NCBI RefSeq assembly: GCF_004833285.1
Contig: NZ_STFG01000001.1
Location: 186,001 to 250,000 of the forward strand
DNA: 64,000 nucleotides
DNA from: Lampropedia puyangensis
GTDB lineage: Bacteria > Pseudomonadota > Gammaproteobacteria > Burkholderiales > Burkholderiaceae_C
Reading direction: 5' to 3'
Shown: piece by piece, positions 42,752 through 53,900 of the stretch
Position numbering within the stretch: position 1 is the first letter of the stretch
Layout of the letters: every line of letters starts with the position of its first letter
Translations under genes and position numbers: made by a program
The notes under the pieces: model-generated
Seen by the model: the letters and a program-made list of their open reading frames with translations, nothing else
The model's database searches: none
What the model was told of the DNA's origin: nothing

Positions 42752-44745
42752 GTGATGACTTAAGCCCTCTCGATCTGGCACTGCTGGCAGAGTCGGTCGA
42801 GTTGGAATGCAAAGCCGCACAAGGCCGCGACGGCCGAGGCGAATTGCCTGAAGATTTTTGGAAAAGCTACAGCGCGATGGCAAATGGCGAAGGCGGCGTG
42901 ATCTTGCTGGGTGTGCAGGAAAAGCCGCGCGGCACGTTCAAGGCCATCGGCATGGCTGAGCCAGACCGTGTGTGCAAAGCGCTGTGGGACAACGCGAACA
43001 ACCGTAAGCAAATCTCCACCAATTTGCTGGTTGAGCATAGTGTTGAGCGGCTGTCGGTTGCAGAGAATCGCTGGGTGTTACGCATTACCGTGCCGCGCGC
43101 GGGGCGGCATCAAAAACCGGTGTATGTGGGCAGCAACCCGCTTGGCGGCACCTATTTGCGCCGCTATGAGGGCGATTACCAGGCCGATGAGGAGACAGTG
43201 CGCCGGATGCTGGCTGAGCAGGTGGAAGATTCCCGCGATGAACGCGTATTGCGCCACTTTGGTTTGGATGATTTGGATAGGGAAACGGTGGCGGCCTATC
43301 GCAACCGGTTTGCAGCGGTCAAACCCGGGCATGTGTGGGCCGATTTGCCTGTGCCTGAATTTTTAGAGCGCATTGGCGCTTACGGTAAAAACCGCGAAGA
43401 AGGCTTTAGTGGCCTGCGCATTGCCGGTTTGCTGATGTTTGGCCGCGCTGAGGTGATTCGTGATGTGTTGCCGCATTACATGGTGGATTACCAAGAACGC
43501 CCGGAAGCCAAGACCGAAAACCGCTGGGTAGACCGCTTGGTGCCCGATGGCAGTTGGTCAGGCAATTTGTACGATTTTTTCCGGCGTGTGTATCAAAAAC
43601 TCACCGTTGATTTGAAGGTGCCGTTTCAACTCAAGGAAGGCCAGCGGGTGGACGATTCACCGGTGCATGAGGCACTGCGTGAGGCGTTGGCCAACACCTT
43701 GATTCATGCCGATTTTTCCGGCCGTGTCTCGGTGATGGTGGTCAAGCGTCCGGATATGTTTGGCTTCCGCAACCCCGGGCGCATGCGGATTCCACCTGAA
43801 ATAGCCATTCACGGCGGTAATAGTGATTGTCGTAACCGGCGTTTGCAGACGATGTTCCAGCTGGTGGGTTATGGCGACCATGCAGGTTCCGGTCTGCCAA
43901 AAATCTACACCAATTGGGCTGGCCAACATTGGAGAAAGCCGGTGTTGTATGAGCTGCCCGAACCCGAGCAAACGCGCATGGAACTGCGCATGAGCAGTTT
44001 GGTGCCCGATGAGGCGGTGGTGATGCTTGACCAGCATTTGGGGGCGCGATTCAGAGCCTTACCCGAAAGCGCTAGGCTGGCGCTGATCACCGCGCACGTG
44101 GAGGGCATGGTCAGTCATGACCGACTCAAACAAATCTGTACCGACCACCCGGCCGATTTGACCAAGATGCTGGGTGCGTTGGTACGCGATGGTTTGTTTC
44201 ACTCAAACGGCAGCGGGCGAGGCACGATTTACTATCTACCTTGGCAATCGCCCATCTCGCTTGGTTTTGATCTTGCTGCAGGGCAAGTGCAGACCCTTGA
44301 TTCGCCGACCGTATCACCAGAGTTAGCGGGCTTACCACCGGAGTTAGCGGGCTTACCACCGGAGTTAGCAGGTGCTCCTTCATCTCCCGCCGCTCCCGCA
44401 CCGGCGATTTATTTGGATTGGGATGCGGTGCCTGAGGCCTTACAGACTGAACTGATGACACTAGGCCAGCCTGTTTCGCAAACCAAGCGCGTGTTGCCAG
44501 ACGTGCTGGCGCAGGTGGTGTTGGCGCTTTGCGATGGCCGTTACCTTGGTGCCCGCGTATTGGCGCATATTCTCCACCGTGATCCGGATGACCTGCGTAA
44601 ACGCACGCTCTCGCAGATGGTGAAAGAAGGCCATTTGAAGACAGCGTATCCGGCCACGAATGCCCCAAGGCAGGCTTACACCGCCATCAAAAGCGGGAGT
44701 CGGGCCACCGCAGGTGTCGATACAGATGCCCCTTTGCGTGCTTGA
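42748..44745 (+). CDS. AlbA_2 domain plus GHKL-like ATPase protein inside the restriction locus
   Basis: A 665-residue protein of the COG2865 type (putative ATP-dependent nucleic-acid-binding regulator). Residues ~10-140 are the AlbA_2/Schlafen-like domain (ELECKAAQGRDGRGELPEDF, SAMANGEGGVILLGVQEKPR). Residues ~300-400 contain the HATPase_c_4 part with the N box EALREALANTLIHADFSG and the glycine-rich GYGDHAGSGLPKIY. A winged-helix region (MVSHDRLKQICTDHPADL) follows, then a Pro-rich tandem repeat and a second helical C-terminal part (RVLPDVLAQVVLALCDGRYL). The start ATG overlaps the hsdS stop by four bases, so it is translated with the RM genes. Members are frequent companions of type I RM systems, but the job is unknown; it could be a regulator of the following hsdM promoter. 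Confidence 0.82.
   Translation: MSDDLSPLDLALLAESVELECKAAQGRDGRGELPEDFWKSYSAMANGEGGVILLGVQEKPRGTFKAIGMAEPDRVCKALWDNANNRKQISTNLLVEHSVERLSVAENRWVLRITVPRAGRHQKPVYVGSNPLGGTYLRRYEGDYQADEETVRRMLAEQVEDSRDERVLRHFGLDDLDRETVAAYRNRFAAVKPGHVWADLPVPEFLERIGAYGKNREEGFSGLRIAGLLMFGRAEVIRDVLPHYMVDYQERPEAKTENRWVDRLVPDGSWSGNLYDFFRRVYQKLTVDLKVPFQLKEGQRVDDSPVHEALREALANTLIHADFSGRVSVMVVKRPDMFGFRNPGRMRIPPEIAIHGGNSDCRNRRLQTMFQLVGYGDHAGSGLPKIYTNWAGQHWRKPVLYELPEPEQTRMELRMSSLVPDEAVVMLDQHLGARFRALPESARLALITAHVEGMVSHDRLKQICTDHPADLTKMLGALVRDGLFHSNGSGRGTIYYLPWQSPISLGFDLAAGQVQTLDSPTVSPELAGLPPELAGLPPELAGAPSSPAAPAPAIYLDWDAVPEALQTELMTLGQPVSQTKRVLPDVLAQVVLALCDGRYLGARVLAHILHRDPDDLRKRTLSQMVKEGHLKTAYPATNAPRQAYTAIKSGSRATAGVDTDAPLRA
44317..44373 (+). 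repeat. Tandem 21-bp repeat within the AlbA_2/ATPase gene
   Basis: Two complete copies and a diverging third of a 21-base unit (core GAGTTAGCGGGCTTACCA) code for the heptapeptide PELAGLP three times (SPELAGLPPELAGLPPELAG). Copies one and two differ at one base. The length is a multiple of three, so copy-number change would lengthen or shorten a linker without shifting the frame. Confidence 0.85.
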
Positions 44746-44754
44746 TCGTTGCTG

Positions 44755-44788
44755 CAATTTGCTTTCTTTCTCTTTGGAAAGCAAATTG
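44755..44788. repeat. Perfect 12-bp inverted repeat before hsdM
   Basis: CAATTTGCTTTC (44755-44766) and GAAAGCAAATTG (44777-44788) are exact inverses around a ten-base spacer. It begins ten bases after the stop of the AlbA_2/ATPase gene. No T-run follows on either strand, so a simple terminator is unlikely. The right arm overlaps the -35 element of the hsdM promoter candidate, which makes an operator reading attractive. Confidence 0.75.
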
Positions 44789-44813
44789 AAATAGGCAATA
44801 AATCTTATATAAA
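44786..44813 (+). promoter_or_regulatory. Candidate sigma-70 promoter of hsdM
   Basis: TTGAAA at 44786-44791 and TATAAA at 44808-44813 are separated by 16 bases, a good sigma-70 pair, and lie about 43 bases before the hsdM ATG. The -35 element falls partly inside the right arm of the 12-bp inverted repeat. Confidence 0.55.
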
Positions 44814-44855
44814 ACAATCGCTTATTAAGATGTTTGTTTTCTGAATTGGTTTTTT

Positions 44856-46340
44856 ATGAACACCGCATCCCTGATCCAGAAAGTCTGGAATTTCTGCAAC
44901 ACCTTGCGCGATGACGGCGTGGGCTATGGCGACTATCTCGAGCAGCTGACCTACTTGCTGTTTTTGAAGATGGCCGATGAATACAGCGCCGCGCCGTACA
45001 ACCGCGACACCCATATCCCGCACGGTTACGGCTGGGCCAACCTCAAGGCCAAAACCGGCGAGCCGCTGGAGGCGCATTACCTCAAAACTTTGGAGCGCTT
45101 GGGCAAAGAGCCGGGCATGTTGGGGGCGATCTTCTTCAAGGCACAAAACAAGATTCAAGACCCGGCCAAGCTCTCGCGCTTGGTGCAGATGATTGATGAA
45201 GAAAGCTGGGTGGGCATGGATGCCGACACCAAGGGCGATTTGTACGAAGGCTTGCTGCAAAAGAACGCCGAAGACACCAAGAGCGGTGCTGGCCAGTACT
45301 TCACCCCGCGCGCGCTGATTCAGGCGATGGTGGCCTGCGTGCAGCCGCAGCCCGGCAAAACCATTGCCGACCCGGCCTGCGGCACCGGCGGTTTTTTTCT
45401 AGGTGCTTACGACTGGCTGACCCGCCCAGAGGCCAAGCTCAACAAGGCGCAAAAAGCGTTTTTGCGCGACGAAACATTTTTTGGCAATGAGATTGTGGCC
45501 AGCACCCGTCGCCTGTGCCTGATGAACTTGTTTTTGCACAACATCGGCCAACTCGAAGGGGAGCCTGCGGTGGCGCGCTCCGATGCGCTGATCAGCGAGC
45601 CCAGCCAGCGGGTGGACTACGTGCTGGCAAACCCGCCATTCGGCAAAAAAAGCGCGATGACCATCACCAACGAAGATGGCGAGGAAGACCGCGAGGCGCT
45701 GACCTATGAGCGCCAAGACTTTTGGGAAACCACCTCCAACAAACAGTTGAACTTTTTGCAGCACATCGTCAGTCTGCTCAAAGTCACCGGCCAAGCGGCA
45801 GTGGTGCTGCCCGATAACGTGCTGTTTGAAGGCGGCGCGGGCGAAAAAATTCGCCGCAAGCTGCTGGAAACTTGCGATGTGCACACCATCTTGCGCCTGC
45901 CCACCGGCATTTTTTACGCCAACGGGGTCAAGGCCAATGTGGTGTTCTTCAACAACGCGCCTAAAGATGGCCGCGTGCATACCCAAGGCGTGTGGTTTTA
46001 CGACCTGCGCACCAACCAGCACTTCACCCTGAAAACGCGTCCGCTAAAGCCGGAGCATTTGCAGGATTTCATTAGCTGTTACAACCCAGAAAATCGCCAC
46101 GAGCGTAAAGAAAGTGAGCGCTTTAAATACTTCAGCTACGCCGAGCTGATCGCCCGTGATAAAGCTAGTTTGGACATCTTCTGGCTTAAAGGCGAAGGGC
46201 TGGACAACTTGGATGACTTGCCCGCGCCCGATGTGCTGCAGCAAGAAATCATTGAGCATTTGGAGGCGGCGCTGTCTGCCTTCCGCAAAGTAGCGGCAGA
46301 GCTCCCCGCTTTTGATCAAGATCAAGAAGCCAAGACCTGA
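44856..46340 (+). CDS. hsdM: Type I restriction-modification methyltransferase subunit
   Basis: Adenine-N6 methyltransferase subunit of 494 residues. The helical N-domain (LIQKVWNFCNTLRDDGVGYG, YLEQLTYLLFLKMADEY) is followed by the SAM-binding motif DPACGTGGF at 172-180 and the catalytic NPPF at 259-262. KSGAGQYFTPRALIQAMVAC precedes the SAM motif as usual. It is separated from the preceding gene by 110 bases holding an inverted repeat and its own promoter candidate. That is unusual, because hsdM is normally translationally coupled to hsdS. Separate expression would let protective methylation be made ahead of or independent from restriction. Confidence 0.94.
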   Translation: MNTASLIQKVWNFCNTLRDDGVGYGDYLEQLTYLLFLKMADEYSAAPYNRDTHIPHGYGWANLKAKTGEPLEAHYLKTLERLGKEPGMLGAIFFKAQNKIQDPAKLSRLVQMIDEESWVGMDADTKGDLYEGLLQKNAEDTKSGAGQYFTPRALIQAMVACVQPQPGKTIADPACGTGGFFLGAYDWLTRPEAKLNKAQKAFLRDETFFGNEIVASTRRLCLMNLFLHNIGQLEGEPAVARSDALISEPSQRVDYVLANPPFGKKSAMTITNEDGEEDREALTYERQDFWETTSNKQLNFLQHIVSLLKVTGQAAVVLPDNVLFEGGAGEKIRRKLLETCDVHTILRLPTGIFYANGVKANVVFFNNAPKDGRVHTQGVWFYDLRTNQHFTLKTRPLKPEHLQDFISCYNPENRHERKESERFKYFSYAELIARDKASLDIFWLKGEGLDNLDDLPAPDVLQQEIIEHLEAALSAFRKVAAELPAFDQDQEAKT

Positions 46341-46388
46341 TTACGGCGCATGGGCGCCAAGGTCAAGGCGCTGATGTTTTGCCTTAAA

Positions 46389-46422
46389 AAAAGCGAGCAC
46401 TCTTTGCTGAACGCTCGCTTTT
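46389..46422. terminator. Bidirectional rho-independent terminator between hsdM and guaA
   Basis: AAAAGCGAGC at 46389-46398 pairs with GCTCGCTTTT at 46413-46422 over a 14-base loop. The A-run on the left and T-run on the right make it work for both converging genes. Confidence 0.85.
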
Positions 46423-46458
46423 CATTGGGTTTCGGCGTGAACGAGGTGCGTTAGCGCA

Positions 46459-48075
46459 TCACTCCCACTCAATCGTCGCAGGCGGCTTGGTGCTCACGTC
46501 ATAGGTCACGCGGTTGATGCCGCGCACTTCGTTGATGATGCGGCCAGAGACTTTCTTGAGCAGCGCGTAGGGCAGTTCGGCCCAGTCGGCGGTCATGAAG
46601 TCGGAGGTTTGTACTGCGCGCAGGGCGACGACGTAGTCGTAGGTGCGGCCATCGCCCATCACGCCAACGCTTTTCACGGGCAGGAAGACGGTGAAGGCTT
46701 GGCTGGTGAGGTCGTACCAAGTTTTGCCGGTTGCATCGTCTTTGAAGTTGCGCAGCTCTTCGATGAAGATGGCGTCGGCTTCGCGCAGCAGGTCTGCGTA
46801 TTCTTTTTTGACTTCGCCCAAAATGCGCACGCCCAAGCCGGGGCCGGGGAAGGGGTGGCGGTAGACCATCTCAGGTGGCAGGCCCAAGGCCACGCCTAGT
46901 TCGCGCACTTCGTCTTTGAACAAATCGCGTAGGGGTTCGAGTAGCTTCAAACCAAGTTGCTCAGGCAAGCCGCCGACGTTGTGGTGGCTTTTGATGGTGA
47001 CGGCTTTTTTGCTTTTGGCTCCGCCGGATTCGATGACGTCTGGGTAAATGGTGCCTTGTGCCAAAAAGGTCGCGCCTTTGTGGCCTGCGCCGCCAGCCTT
47101 CAATTTCGCGGCTTCGGCTTTGAATACTTCAACGAATTCACCACCGATGATTTTGCGTTTTTTCTCAGGGTCGGCTACGCCAGCCAGCTTGCCGAGGAAT
47201 TGTGCGCTGGCGTCCACGGCGATGATGTTGGCCTTGAGCTTGCCCGCAAACATCTCCATGACCATCTTGCCTTCGTCTTTGCGCAGCAGGCCGTGGTCTA
47301 CGAACACGCAGGTGAGCTGGTCGCCAATGGCGCGGTGGATCAGGGCTGCGGCAACCGACGAATCCACGCCGCCGGAGAGGCCCAAGATGACTTCTTCATC
47401 GCCTACTTGTGCGCGGATTTTTTCTACAGCTTCGGCAATGTAGTCGCCCATGATCCAGTCCGGCTTTGTGCCGCAAATATCCAACACAAAGCGGTTGAGC
47501 AGGGCTTGGCCTTGCACGGTGTGGGTCACTTCGGGGTGGAACTGCACGCCGTAGTAATGGCGCGTTTCATCGGCCATACCGGCAATCGGGCAGCTAGGGG
47601 TGCTGGCCATGAGCTTGAAGCCCGGTGGCAGTTCGGTGACTTTGTCGCCGTGGCTCATCCACACTTTGAGCATGCCGTGGCCTTCGGGTGTGGCGAAGTC
47701 TTCAATGCCTTTGAGTAAATCGGTGTGGCCGTGGGCACGCACTTCGGCGTAGCCAAACTCGCGGTGGCTGGAGCCTTCGACCTTACCGCCCAATTGGTTG
47801 GCCATGGTTTGCATACCGTAGCAAATGCCCAGCACGGGGATTCCCAGCTCAAACACGGCGTCCGGGGCTTTGTCGTCCACCTCGTATACGCTGGCGTGGC
47901 TGCCAGAGAGGATCACGCCTTTGAGGTTACCGTCCGCAGCGAATTCGCGCACCCAGTCGCTGCTCACATCGCAAGGGTGCACTTCGCAATACACATGGGC
48001 TTCGCGTACGCGGCGAGCGATCAATTGGGTGACTTGGGAGCCGAAGTCGAGAATGAGGATTTTTTGGTGGGACAT
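46459..48075 (-). CDS. guaA: GMP synthase (glutamine-hydrolysing)
   Basis: Converts XMP to GMP using glutamine and ATP. The 538-residue protein has the class I amidotransferase at ~1-200 with nucleophile C85 in [10 protein letters not shown] and the partner His-Glu in FHPEVTHT. The ATP-pyrophosphatase P-loop is [20 protein letters not shown], followed by the dimerisation domain ending [21 protein letters not shown] at 48075 ([10 protein letters not shown]) gives the standard N-terminus; the frame extends 18 bases upstream. It is in the same orientation as guaB, with a small membrane-protein gene in between, so the de novo GMP branch is probably one transcript. Confidence 0.97.
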   Translation of the reverse strand: MSHQKILILDFGSQVTQLIARRVREAHVYCEVHPCDVSSDWVREFAADGNLKGVILSGSHASVYEVDDKAPDAVFELGIPVLGICYGMQTMANQLGGKVEGSSHREFGYAEVRAHGHTDLLKGIEDFATPEGHGMLKVWMSHGDKVTELPPGFKLMASTPSCPIAGMADETRHYYGVQFHPEVTHTVQGQALLNRFVLDICGTKPDWIMGDYIAEAVEKIRAQVGDEEVILGLSGGVDSSVAAALIHRAIGDQLTCVFVDHGLLRKDEGKMVMEMFAGKLKANIIAVDASAQFLGKLAGVADPEKKRKIIGGEFVEVFKAEAAKLKAGGAGHKGATFLAQGTIYPDVIESGGAKSKKAVTIKSHHNVGGLPEQLGLKLLEPLRDLFKDEVRELGVALGLPPEMVYRHPFPGPGLGVRILGEVKKEYADLLREADAIFIEELRNFKDDATGKTWYDLTSQAFTVFLPVKSVGVMGDGRTYDYVVALRAVQTSDFMTADWAELPYALLKKVSGRIINEVRGINRVTYDVSTKPPATIEWE

Positions 48076-48180
48076 AGAGGACTTCTTAAACAAGTACAGC
48101 GCTTGGTTAAGCGCTGTGCAATGTTGGTATAGAAAGACAGGTCAAATGCATGGGACCGATGTGCAGATGGCGCTTGGGGA

Positions 48181-48450
48181 TTAATCCCACTGGTTTTCTT
48201 CTTCGAGGCCGTTGCGCACCTTCCATCTGCGGTGTTTTTGCGATTGCCACATGCCAAATGCAAATGCGATGATGGCCAGCATTTGGCAGATTTGCCACAT
48301 CACGGCAGGCCAGTGCGGAGCGTCAGGCCCGGTGATGGTGAAGGCATATGCCAAAGAGGCAATAGACGCGACCACCATGAGAGCCGCAGTCACCAAGCCA
48401 GCAATTGCCAGTTTGCGATGGATGGAGGTGACTGGGGTCGAGTGACTCAT
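48181..48450 (-). CDS. Small two-helix membrane protein between guaB and guaA
   Basis: An 89-residue protein with two hydrophobic helices (LAIAGLVTAALMVVASIASL and AVMWQICQMLAIIAFAFGMW), a short N-terminus and a charged C-tail (KHRRWKVRNGLEEENQWD). I do not recognise a family. It lies 39 bases after guaB and 105 bases before guaA on the same strand, so it is probably co-transcribed with the GMP genes. The charge pattern suggests both ends in the cytoplasm. It could be a small stress or scaffold protein unrelated to purine synthesis. Confidence 0.65.
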   Translation of the reverse strand: MSHSTPVTSIHRKLAIAGLVTAALMVVASIASLAYAFTITGPDAPHWPAVMWQICQMLAIIAFAFGMWQSQKHRRWKVRNGLEEENQWD

Positions 48451-48489
48451 GGAAGGCAGTGCTTGTGTGCAATCAGAATGCGGTGTAGA

Positions 48490-49959
<1,470 letters not shown>

Positions 49960-50161
49960 GGGGTTTTCTCCAAAAGACGGATTGTATCCGCTCTGCTAAG
50001 AGTTTGCATTGGTTTTCATTGAGTGGCCATAGAATGCGAACTGAATTTTGGCTGTGCAGAGCAGACAATGCTACAAAGCCTGGCCCGGACAAAACACGAT
50101 GAAGGTCGAGTAAGACAAGGTCGTTTCTAAATTGATGCATCTTGATGAAATAGGTTTTTTT

Positions 50162-50719
50162 ATGTTCAAAAAAATAATGCAAGGCGCCGTTATGGCGCTG
50201 TCGTTGATGGCAGCAGGCGCTGCTCTGGCGCAATGGCAATGGGTTGATGAGAGTGGCAAAAAAGTCTATAGCGATAGGCCGCCACCAATTACCGTGCCTG
50301 AGTCCAATATTTTGAAAAGTCCTAAAGGGGCACCTTCTGCTCCAACACCACGAGTGGTAGAGCCGGCCGCGCAAGCGGGCTCAGAATCGCCTGAACAGGC
50401 GCTTGCGCCGAAGCAAGCCGAGTCAGTGCAAGAAGACGCAGAGCTTAAAGTTAAGGCTGAGCAGTTGAAAAATAAAGAGGCTGAAGCCTCCAGCAAGGAA
50501 AGCGCGGAGGTAGCGCAGAAAAATGCGCAAATAGAAAAGGACAACGCCGCAGCGCGGCAGCGCAATTGCACTAATGCACGTAACCGGTTGGCGCAATTGG
50601 AGCCGGGCAAGCGCGTGATGACCACTGGTGCGGATGGTGCTGTGGGCTTTATGGACGACAAAACCCGAGCAGCAGAGCACAAGACTGCGCAAGAGATGAT
50701 GCAAGCCAATTGCCGCTGA
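50162..50719 (+). CDS. DUF4124-domain periplasmic protein
   Basis: A 185-residue secreted protein. The signal peptide runs to about residue 24 (KKIMQGAVMALSLMAAGAALAQ). The DUF4124 motif is WQWVDESGKKVYSDRPPP at ~25-42. A Pro/Ala linker and an Ala/Glu/Lys-rich helix (ELKVKAEQLKNKEAEASSKE) follow, then a C-terminal NCTNARNRLAQLEPGKRVMT with two Cys (NC and NCR) that may form a disulfide. ATG at 50162 is used; a GTG-like extension upstream lacks a signal peptide. DUF4124 proteins are common in betaproteobacteria and uncharacterised. It has its own terminator. Confidence 0.85.
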   Translation: MFKKIMQGAVMALSLMAAGAALAQWQWVDESGKKVYSDRPPPITVPESNILKSPKGAPSAPTPRVVEPAAQAGSESPEQALAPKQAESVQEDAELKVKAEQLKNKEAEASSKESAEVAQKNAQIEKDNAAARQRNCTNARNRLAQLEPGKRVMTTGADGAVGFMDDKTRAAEHKTAQEMMQANCR

Positions 50720-50762
50720 GGGAGGCCTGCTGAGGCTTTTCAGTTATACGAATGTACGAACA

Positions 50763-50786
50763 AAGGCCCCATGCGTGGGGCTTTTT
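50763..50786 (+). terminator. Rho-independent terminator after the DUF4124 gene
   Basis: GCCCC at 50766-50770 pairs with GGGGC at 50777-50781 over the loop ATGCGT, followed by five T residues. It separates this gene from recB. Confidence 0.78.
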
Positions 50787-50955
50787 GCTGAGTGCCTTTT
50801 TTGCATGGGGGTGTGTTTGTCTCCGCCATGGTTTGGCATGCGTGTTTGCCGATATTTGGCACAATGCATGCAGTTATTTTGGCTGCGGTGCCGTTGCTGT
50901 ACAGATGTGTTGAAAACGCGCGCTTTTATATTTTTTTATAAGTACTTTTTCTACT

Positions 50956-53900
50956 TTGTCACACTCATCCACCACGTCTTTCGTTGAGCAGCCGCTAGCG
51001 TTGCGTTTGCCGTTGTTTGGCAGTCGTTTGATTGAAGCCAGTGCGGGTACCGGAAAAACCTGGACGATTGCGGCCCTGTATTTGCGTTTGGTGTTAGGGC
51101 ACGGGGCCACGCCAGCGCTGGGAGCAGACTTGCTGGATGCGCGCTCTTCGCGCGAGCCATTGGTGCCGTCACAGATTCTGGTCATGACATTCACGCGTGC
51201 GGCCACGCAAGAGCTCAATGCCCGTATTCGTGATCGCTTGAGTGAGGCTGCACGGTTTTTTCGTGGCGAGCTTGACGAGTCGCAGGCTGACGCGCTGCTG
51301 CACGGCTTACGCGAATGCTATCCACCTGGCCCTTTGCGTGAATTGGCCGCTTGGCGTTTGGCGAATGCGGCCGATACGATGGATGAGGCTGCCATCTACA
51401 CGATTGACGCATGGTGCAATAAGGTGCTGCAAAGCTACGCTAGCCTGACGGGATCGCTCAATGGTGATGCTTTGGGGGGAGACACCCAAACGTTGTGGCA
51501 ATGGGCGGCACTCGATTTTTGGCGCAACCAAGTCTACCCGTTGGAAGGCGATGCATTGGATGCGGTGCTGCGCTTGTGGCCAGATGCTGAATATTGGCTT
51601 GCCCAAAGTGGGGCTTGGCAAGGAAAAGCACAGCCATCTTCAATGGTGCAAAACGAGCGGGAGGATGCGCCAAACCAGACCTTTATTGTTCCCACCTTGA
51701 AACAGTGGTTACCGCAGCAGTTGAAAGAGCAGGGGCAAGTGCTCAGCGCTCTTGCCGCTGGCTGGCCTGAGAAATTGGTGCAATTGCGTCAGTGGCTGGA
51801 CGTGCAGACCGACAAAGAAGGGCCCACCGGCAAGCATTGGAGCGGTGTCAAACTCAAACCGCAGTCTTACCACCAGTGGTTAGATGCGTTGGCGCAGTGG
51901 GCAAACAACCCCAGCGCGGCCGTGGGCGGTGTGCATGACAAGCAATTGTGGCGCCTTACGCCAGAAGGTTTGGCTGATGCGCGCACCAGCAAAGCGCCGG
52001 CACTGCATGTGTCTGAGATTCCTGCCGCTTCTGCCGATTTGGAGGTGTTGCTGCAAGCCTTACAGGCTTTACCGTCGGTTGAACAAGGTATTGCCCGCAT
52101 CGCAATGCAGTACACGCATCTGCGTTGGCAAGAGCTCAAGAAGCAGCAGCAAGCCATGGATTTTTCTGATCTGCTGGTGCGTGTGCAGCAGGCGCTGACC
52201 AGTGATCAAGGCGCCGTGCTGCGCCAGCGTTTGCTGGCAGAGTATCCGGTGGCGATGATTGATGAGTTTCAGGATACTTCGCCGGGCCAGTACCAAGTCT
52301 TCCATGATTTGTACCGTCCGCAAGACAACGATGCTGCACAGGCATTGTTGCTGATTGGAGACCCTAAACAATCCATTTACCGCTTTCGTGGTGCAGATAT
52401 TTACAGTTACTTGGCGGCTAAGCAGGAGACGCAAGGGCGCCATTACGCGCTGGACACCAATTTCCGCTCTACCCAAGCCGTGGTGGATGCAGTCAACCAC
52501 GTATTTCAGCAGGCGGAAGAGCGCGCAGGGCCGGGCGCATTCTTCTTTCGCGCCAGTGCCTCAGACCATGCCGCAGAAAATCGATCTGAAGCGCCTGAGA
52601 CAACCAAAGCCTTGCAAGCCAACCCCTTACCGTTCGTGCCTGTTATGGCCAATGGTTTGCGTGAGACTTTGCAGGACTGGCTTGGCAAGCGTGTTCCGGC
52701 TTTGACCATTGCCACGCAGCAAGAAGGCCAATCCACTGAATTGGGCTGCGACTGGTTTGCACAATGCTGCGCAGAACAAGTTGTGCGCTGGTTGCAAGAA
52801 GAACGTTTGCAGTTTGGCCAGCCGTCTCAGGATCAAGCCAACACATCCAACAGGGCATTGCAGCCTGGTGATATTGCGATTTTGGTGCACCGCAGGCGCG
52901 ATGCTGTGCGCGTACAGCAGGCCTTGCGCCAGCGTGGCCTGAGCTCGGTCTATTTGTCTGACCGTGAATCTGTTTATGCCAGTGCGCAAGCACAGGATGT
53001 GGTTGCGTGGTTGCAGGCCGTGGCAGAGCCGGCAGACGTGGCTTTGGCCAGAGCCGCATTGGCCACGCCTTTGCTGGGGCTGTCGCAGGTAGAGTTGCTG
53101 GCGTATGCGGACCAGGAAGAATTGCTCGATGACTGGTTACAGCTCTTACAGCACTTGCATGGGGTGTGGCGCAAGCAAGGTGTTTTGCCCATGTTGCGTC
53201 AACTGGTTCACCAACGTGCGTTGGCCAGCCAGTGGCTGGCAGCTGATGACGGTTTGGGCGAGCGTAAGCTTACCAATGTGCTGCATTTGGCGGAGCTGTT
53301 GCAGCACGCTAGTCAGGCGCACGAGGGTGAGCAAGGCTTGATCCGCTTTTTGGTGCAGCAAATACATTTGGCAGGGCAGGTTAGTGGGGCGCTCGAGGCA
53401 GAAGAGCAAACCGTGCGCTTGGAAAGCGATGCACGCTTGATTCAGATCGTCACGATTCACAAAAGCAAAGGCTTGGAATACCCGGTCGTGATGCTGCCTT
53501 TTGGCTCTTACATGAAGCCTGTTAAGAAAACGGCTTCCGATGGACTTTGGAGCGACGTTGCCAGTGAAGAGTCAGATACCCAGGACAGTGGGCCGCAACC
53601 AGACAGCGATGACGAGCGCTTGCGCGAAGACTTGCGTTTGCTTTACGTGGCACTCACGCGCGCGCGCCATGCCTTGTGGGTGGGGTTTCCCGTCAACCGC
53701 CGCACAAACAGTAAAAAAGGCAGTGAACTGCACCGCAGTGCGCTGGGGTATTTGTTGTGCGGCCAAGCCGAGCAGGCTGTAGACGATGCCGCATGGTGGC
53801 CTATGGTGCAGGCGTGGCAGGCGCAGTGTGTTGATATTGCTGGCCAGTTGCTGCCAATGCCGCAGGCATCTGAAGATGCTGCGCAGGTGATTTGGCCGCT

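Noticed and set aside
44317-44373. Short repeat considered as a CRISPR array
   Set aside because: Units are directly abutting without spacers and lie in frame within a protein gene; no cas genes are present.
44755-44788. Inverted repeat before hsdM considered as a terminator
   Set aside because: The stem is perfect but has no T-run on either side, and a promoter starts inside its right arm.
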